DNA of 64,000 nt from Guadua angustifolia. Taxonomy: Eukaryota > Streptophyta > Magnoliopsida > Poales > Poaceae. Positions within the stretch are counted from its first letter, which is position 1, and each line of letters opens with the position of its first letter. The notes under the pieces were generated by a model that ran no database searches, had not been told where the DNA came from, and saw only the letters and a program-made list of their open reading frames with translations. This document shows positions 58,588 to 64,000 of this stretch, piece after piece. The DNA lies in NCBI GenBank assembly GCA_036346375.1, contig CM070500.1:68824525-68888524 (forward strand), in the 5' to 3' direction. A program made the position numbers and the translations under genes.

Positions 58588-58842
58588 GGCAATATATCCT
58601 GTGCATACAGGGATTCCCGTGTATACACCGTGCATACCAACTAATAAAAGTCATGAAAAATTCTAAAAAAATTGTAGATATATTTCATAGATTACTCTAC
58701 CTATGTATAAAATTGTAGGTTCAAATTCATTACATATGAAGAGTTACAAAAAAGAGAAAATTCTGACAAGTTTAAATAGATTTTATTAGTTGGTGTGCAC
58801 GGTGTGTACACGGGAAGCCCTATGTGTACATGATATGTTGCC
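58588..58842. mobile_element. Mutator-type MITE with 9-bp TSD
   Basis: Inverted ends GGCAATATATCCTGTGCATAC and GGCAACATATCATGTACACAT, extending through 'cttcccgtgtacacaccgtgca.accaact'. A perfect 9-bp duplication ttcaaatat flanks it (58579-58587 and 58843-58851). 255 bp with a hairpin-like interior and no coding sequence. The 9-bp TSD is diagnostic of Mutator-like elements. Confidence 0.85.
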
Positions 58843-58987
58843 TTCAAATATATAGTATATAAAGCATCCTTAAATCATAATTCAAATATATTAAAGCATC
58901 ACAATATTTAGTTTTTAAAATAGTCTGTTTACAAATATAGTGTGAGTACATCTCATTCACTTTGGTTTTTCAACGACTTCAGTAGAA

Positions 58988-61864
58988 TTAAAGTTGCTCG
59001 TGGAACTTGCCGTTTGGATTGATGATCTCATCATGAACGAATCCAGCGATCTGCTCTTGAATTGCTAAAATTTCTATTAGCAGTAACTTATTGGTTCACA
59101 TCTTAGAGCGCTGTTATTGAAGAAAAGAGAAATTTAATTAATGATGATATATGTTAAATGAAAGAAAAGTAGGCATCAATGTGTAATTATATACCATGGC
59201 TTCGTTATAGTCGACACTCTCCGTGACAATCGAATCTATATTTGTACATACGTAGTATGCACATAAATGATTTCTCGGGTCCTGTCTCATGCATGGAAAG
59301 TCGATTATTATTTGAAAATCTTTCTTTTAGGGATGATGCCGAACACTTTTCTTGCAATATCGTGTGAATGCCCTGTGAATGATTTTAAATAGTAATTAAG
59401 CTTAAATGCAATAGAATGGAATATTACTAGAGCAATAACGCAACGATCGAGTTTACCTGTTCAGCATGTCCCAAAAATCTTATACAGTTAAGTGGTTTTC
59501 TCCTTGAGTCCAAAACAAAAATCCTGCTGGCATCTAACTCAATGACGAGGAGGACCCAGTGAAACCTGCACATATATGTTAACATAGCTCATTAGTCCCA
59601 CATCGTGTTACACAAAAATAGTAAAACGATATTAGAAGTATGGTAATACGTACTTAAAGTTATAGGGTAAAAGTATGGAGGTTTTGTATTGCAGCTTCAA
59701 GAAAGTATTAAATAAACAGGATAATTTTCTCATTGGCAAGCCCCAGATCGAGAAATCCTAACTTGTCATTGCCATTTCTTCTACATGTCTGTATCTCCAT
59801 TCTACGTATATAAGAAAGAAGTTAGACATGCAATTAAACGGTACAAGAATGTACAATAATATACATAGAGACTTACAAAGTCCACAATTTGAGTATATTC
59901 ATGTCTAGGGCATCTTGCTGGTACAACATATACAATTCGACGAATAACACCCATAAGATGTTATCCCCATTGTGAAAATCCGATTCTTTGTATTTGATTG
60001 GGAACGCCTCCATACCATTATTGCACTGCTGCATGTATCACTGATGGACGCGCCGTAGTTATGTTGTTAGATGGTCTAAATGAGCTGGTTCAACTAGCGG
60101 TTTCCCTAAAAAGAACTTCCACCTTAAACCTTGCTCGTGAGCACGATCTTGTTCAGCAGCATCTCCTTGAGCTTCCGATCTCAACGCGTCGGCACTAACT
60201 GCCTTCAAGTATTGCTTTCTGGAGATGCACTCGTAATCTGACTTTTTGGAAGGTTCAAAAGCTCGCCCCGTCTCTTTGACTTTTCCCATACTAAAAAAAA
60301 ACTTCTGCGCATTAGCATCAACTTTAGTCTTCTTAGGTGATGGTACCTTTTTGAAGTGAGATATTACGTAGGCGCTTATTTCCTTTTTTCGTTCTTCTTC
60401 AGTCATCTCGGCTAGTAATTTCTTCTGAGGCTGTGCTAGCTTCACAGATGATCGAGATTTGCTATACGACGGTGCAGACTTCTGAGATGGTGCTGATGTT
60501 CGATTCTTTTTAGATGCCGGCGGAGGAGTTGGACTTTTCTTGGGTGGTGCCGGCGGAGGAGTTGGACTTTTCCTGGGTGGTGCCGGCGAAGGTGTTGGAC
60601 TTTTCCTGGGCGACAGGTCTCTATGTGGAGAGTGTGGCTGATCATCATCATCATCGTCTTTGTCATCCTCATCGTCCGAGCCAAACTTAATTAAGCTCTT
60701 GTGCCACACGAGGAAGCCATGCATGTTTTCTCCAAGTTTGTTTTTTCCATCCTCGCTAGGGATCTCTACCTCTATTTTGTGGTATTGGCGAACTACACTA
60801 TCCACTTCGACCCTGGCGAATCCTGACGGTATCGGGCAGCAGTGCAGAACCTGTGAGGAGCCGCATGGCCAAGCCCTGCCATCAGCCACCTTGATGGTAA
60901 TGCCATGTGCGGACAAATGCAGCTTGCACAGTGTCAATTCTATGATGTCATCCATTGAAAAATGGAGTCCATGCTCTTTAGGGATCCCTGTAGAGCGAAG
61001 CTGCTCTTACGAACACTGTGACTGAAGTTCCGAGGGCTGTCATCGGGTGGCGGTCGTGAGTTGAGAGCTTTCTGTACTGCTTGCTCCAAAACCTTATCCA
61101 TCTTCGCTCTCTGTTCCGCTAACGCTTTCGCCACAGCATCTTGTATTTGACAGTCCAATTGATCTTCTCTTATTCTCTTCAGACGCTTGTACAACGATGC
61201 GTCAGCTGAGAAGCCTTCTTTCCACGGCACCAAACCAACTCCTCGGGTGTGTCTAGGGTGCTCCTTGTTACCCAGAGCAACGGCTAGCTCGTCATTCTCC
61301 CTTCGTGGCCTGAAAAAGCCTTGGGAAGACTGAATGTGAGCATCTGCTGTTTTACGTGACACTTCCTGGGCTCTATCGCTTTTGAAACTTAAGCTGCCAT
61401 CTTCCGAGATAGAAGGCCCCCTCCCAGGCAACCAGTGCTTCAATCATTCGCTCAACTCGACCGTCACAGGAATGATGCCCCTACGGGTTAGCTCTTCTTC
61501 GCACCTATCCCATGCAGGTATTTTCTTCATGTAGCCACTAGTGCCTAGTGTGTGAGGGTACATATTCTTATCCGCGTTAGTCTTATTCTTCTGATTCAAT
61601 ATCTGGGCTTCTTCAGAATTCTTGTACGCCACATAGTTCTTCCAAAACTCCCTTATCTTTGGGTACACGTCAAAATTTGGCATTTTATTCTTCTTCACAT
61701 AATTCTTATTTAGTGTCGTCTTCCGGTTCTTCCACGCTGTGCACATGATGTATAGTGCACGTTTCTTTGCAACCAACTCAGACCCTTGGGGGAACTGGAA
61801 TACTTTTTTAGCTTGTCCCATAGCAAGTCCTTCAGGTCATCGGGAACCACCCACTGGTCACCTC
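58988..61864 (-). pseudogene. CACTA TNP1-like plus Ulp1-like (C48) gene
   Basis: Read leftward from 61860: DQWVVPDDLKDLLWD, then (frameshift in an A run) VFQFPQGSELVAKKRALYIM, AWKNRKTTLNKNYVKK and YPHTLGTSGYMKKIPAW (TNP1-like core). Next W(L)PGRGPS...EDGSL, ELAVALGNKEHPRHTRGVGL and a coiled-coil-like AVAKALAEQRAKMDKVLEQ. After a frameshift near 60960 comes a C-L-rich domain (ITIKVADGRAWPCGSSQVLH) and a Pro-rich linker with repeats of KSPTPPPAPP (60500-60620). Then Ulp1-like exons: DNILWVLFVELYMLYQQDALD (about 59900), ILLPYNFK (about 59665), FHWVLLVIELDASRIFVLDS (about 59570), PCMRQDPRNHLCAYYVC (about 59260), and IQEQIAGFVHDEIINP...EQL with stop at 58990-58988. His, Asp and Cys of the peptidase are all present. 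The 5' end is cut by the LTR-like sequence at 61865. Confidence 0.8.
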
Positions 61865-63067
61865 TGTAATACCACAAATTGTTTTCCAGGGTTTTTGGCC
61901 GATTTTGTTTTTGGTCATCTCACAGCTTTAGGAATTTTAACGAAAAATTCTGAGATATGCCGGGTGCATATTGGAAAGGGAATTTCTCCGAGCCGTAATT
62001 TTCTGCGGCAAGTTTTACTCAAAGGGTTTTCTTTTCGCTGCGAGTTTGAAATGTCAGTTCTTGGAGATGGTTGAATTGCAGACTCTGGGGTTTGTGTAGT
62101 TTATTTTCTTTTTCCCCTAGTCTGTTGATTTTGTTTTAGCACTCAAACTGATGGAGTTTATTTTAAAGAAAAAGAAATCTGTATTCTATGGTTTTGGTGG
62201 GCTTCGTGGGCCAGTAGTGGAGGGGTTTTGGGACTTCTTGGGTGGGGGGCTGACCTAATTACCCCTCCCCTTGCCTTGCTGCCATGCCTGGCTTCTCCCC
62301 TGCGCCCCCACAGCCCCAAAGCGAGCATCCCCTGGCGATTGCTCCCTCTTGGCGCAGCCTACCTCCTGCTGTCCTCATGGCCGGCGCCACTGCTATCCCC
62401 TGGCCGACTCCTTCCCTGGCAATCAGCAGCAGCAGCAGCCGCCTCCTCCTCCATGGCCGGTGACCTCCCCTCCAGCAGCTGCAGCTCCGGCGAGCACTCC
62501 TAGCCGGAGGTCCCTCCTTCTCTTCCCGGCCGGCGCCCTTCCTCCATTCCCCTGCAATTTCCCCCTTGAGCCAAGGTGAGGATTAAATCTAGGGTTTGGG
62601 TGGGTTTGGGTGGCTGGGTTAGGGTTCTTGCCATGGGGTTTTATTGGTTGATTGGTGGTATGTGGAAACCCTATAAGCTGTGCAGTTTGTTTTCGAGCAG
62701 ATTCTTGTGCCCTGCTGTAGCACGAAATTGTTAATTTTTCAAGCATTTCCTGGGAGTCTGGCTATTGTGAAAGTTGTAGATAATTGAATTACCTTTCAAT
62801 AGAGACTAAAATCACTAAATTTCGTTCATCTGTTTGAATGTTATGGCTATTTTACCGATTGCTATCCAGAACAAGTTAAATTATGTTCGTCTGCTGTTCG
62901 TCACAAATCTGAGAATAATTGGTGCTTTTTCCGGTCGGTCGGCTATAGAAAAAGTTGTAAATAATCGAATTACCTTTCAATAGAGACTAAAATCGCTAAG
63001 TTTCGTTCATCCGACTAAAAGTTATGACCGTTTTACCGAGTGCTGCTCCGTGTGGGCAGTTTGCTAT
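61865..63067 (+). mobile_element. LTR-like sequence interrupting the CACTA gene
   Basis: Begins TGTAATACCACAAATTG exactly where the CACTA reading frame is lost. GC-rich leader-like part at 62260-62570, then 'ctagggtttgggtggg' and the duplicated motif below. No coding region is supported; the frames at 62228-62579 are low-complexity. The 3' boundary is set only by the next element start at 63068. Confidence 0.45.
62761..63040. repeat. 181-bp-spaced direct repeat
   Basis: 'AGTTGTA(G/A)ATAAT(T/C)GAAT' followed by 'acctttcaatagagactaaa' and 'tttcgttcatc' occurs at 62772 and 62953, about 85 bp each and about 85% alike. Confidence 0.8.
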
Positions 63068-64000
63068 TGTAACACCCCGGCGCCAAACGCACCGCGAATG
63101 CTACCAAAACCCCGCTTCACTAGCGACACCCCTTGGACCCACACATGTCCCAAAGGGTTACCAACCCACGATAAATCTCCACAACAAGATCAACTAAATC
63201 GAGAATTACCAAAGATATACAAAACCTAACGCCTCTATGAACTTGTTGCAATCTCCCACCGACTCTAAAACCGAATTAAAACTAAGTCACGAAATTTACA
63301 AAATTTAGACATGACCTCTCTAGAAAATAGGACATCCACTCAGCGAGAGAAAACATATGCAAATCACATGATATCATTCTAGCAGGTCCTTAATTAACCA
63401 ACCTCACATCCAATAGAATTAAATAATTCCCCACGACAAATGACACATTACAAATCTGATAGTTACATCGGACTTAACGAATCGATTAACTAGATTGTGG
63501 AGGCGAAGGCGTGCATGTGATACTACTCCCAACCATACGAGCTAACTTCAAGGTACCTAAAACAGGAAACAAACAGGCGTGAGTCCAAGACTCAGCAAAG
63601 TGCAGCAAGTAGACAAAGTAAGAGATTAAACTAAAATACAGCTACTTCAAATCATAGAGTAACAGTTTTCTTTAATTGGCATTAAGTAAATAAATGAAGG
63701 CGATTGAATTCATAAAAGATCCAAAACATAAAATACGATTACTCCATCATTTACCATAATCATTACTTAGCTAAAACATCCAGTACGTATAAGCGATGGT
63801 GAATCCACTTACATAACCAACTCGAAAATGTAACAAAACTTACCTCTGCCTCAATAAACATTTCTGGATGAGTCCACGCCTCAATCCTCAACCTGTTCTT
63901 TCCATTCCTATCAATCCCATTTATCCGTTGCAACACATAATGCAATGGAATGCGTTTATGCTTTCATGCTCAAGTGCACAAAATATACAAAAGAAGAAGC
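63068..64000 (-). mobile_element. LTR-type repeat, same broad type as 1-2835
   Basis: Begins TGTAACACCCCGGCGCC (on the minus strand an LTR end ...GGGGTGTTACA). A gtgagtcc block at about 63580 matches the gtgagt blocks at 5 and 10065. AT-rich, no ORF, runs off the window. Confidence 0.45.

Noticed and set aside
60442..60684. Met/His-rich frame overlapping the CACTA gene
   Set aside because: Shifted-frame reading of the KSPTPPPAPP repeat and an Asp-rich tract of the real reading frame.

Overview
This is a plant nuclear window, most likely from a grass. The evidence is Sirevirus-type Copia elements, CACTA (En/Spm) transposons with TNPD-, TNP1- and Ulp1-like genes, Micron-type MITEs in TA microsatellites, and one NAC transcription-factor exon. 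Almost everything I can name is transposable element. I found no complete host gene. Sequence basis: long terminal repeats and target-site duplications (TSDs) matched by eye. Family assignments rest on known motifs.

Layout. 1-2835: an old LTR-type repeat, minus orientation. 3514-5898: a CACTA derivative with two long hairpins and exons of a Ulp1-like (C48) protease. About 5905-24591: an old LTR retrotransposon. Its interior took a solo LTR (6361-9510, TSD cacat). Its 3' LTR took a second repeat (about 9771-24424), which carries a hAT-like MITE (11482-12015) and an 11.6-kb gag-only Sirevirus-like element (12315-23922, TSD tgggg, minus strand). 25837-47080: a Copia element arranged LTR-internal-LTR-internal. 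The first unit has an open 1281-codon gag-pol. The second is broken, truncated and split by a decayed autonomous Sirevirus (33218-44319, TSD gtatg, minus strand). 47398-50640: a decayed CACTA TNPD transposase. 50935-55440: a second CACTA body with an antisense NAC exon, a solo LTR (52602-53503, TSD tttgg) and a TNP1-like gene. 55466-55878: five 92-bp tandem repeats beside a TNPD first exon. 56680-58500: CACTA subterminal repeats holding a chain of three MITEs joined by TA tracts. 58588-58842: a Mutator-type MITE with a perfect 9-bp TSD. 58988-61864: a minus-strand CACTA TNP1/Ulp1-like gene cut by an LTR-like sequence. 63068-64000: another copy of the repeat type seen at 1-2835.

Main observation. 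The 3.1-3.3-kb LTRs (6361-9510, 12315-15619, 20631-23922) are built from a series of about 20 stem-loops. The loop is nearly always ACACA, while the stem sequence changes from one hairpin to the next and both arms change together. I know of no named feature that explains this. The same element family also carries about ten internal imitations of its own LTR/primer-binding-site junction.

How the parts relate. The autonomous Sirevirus lineage could in principle supply pol functions to the gag-only element, but the copy here is too decayed to do so. The Copia ORF at 27440-31285 is open, but its reverse-transcriptase motif reads IVDD instead of YVDD.
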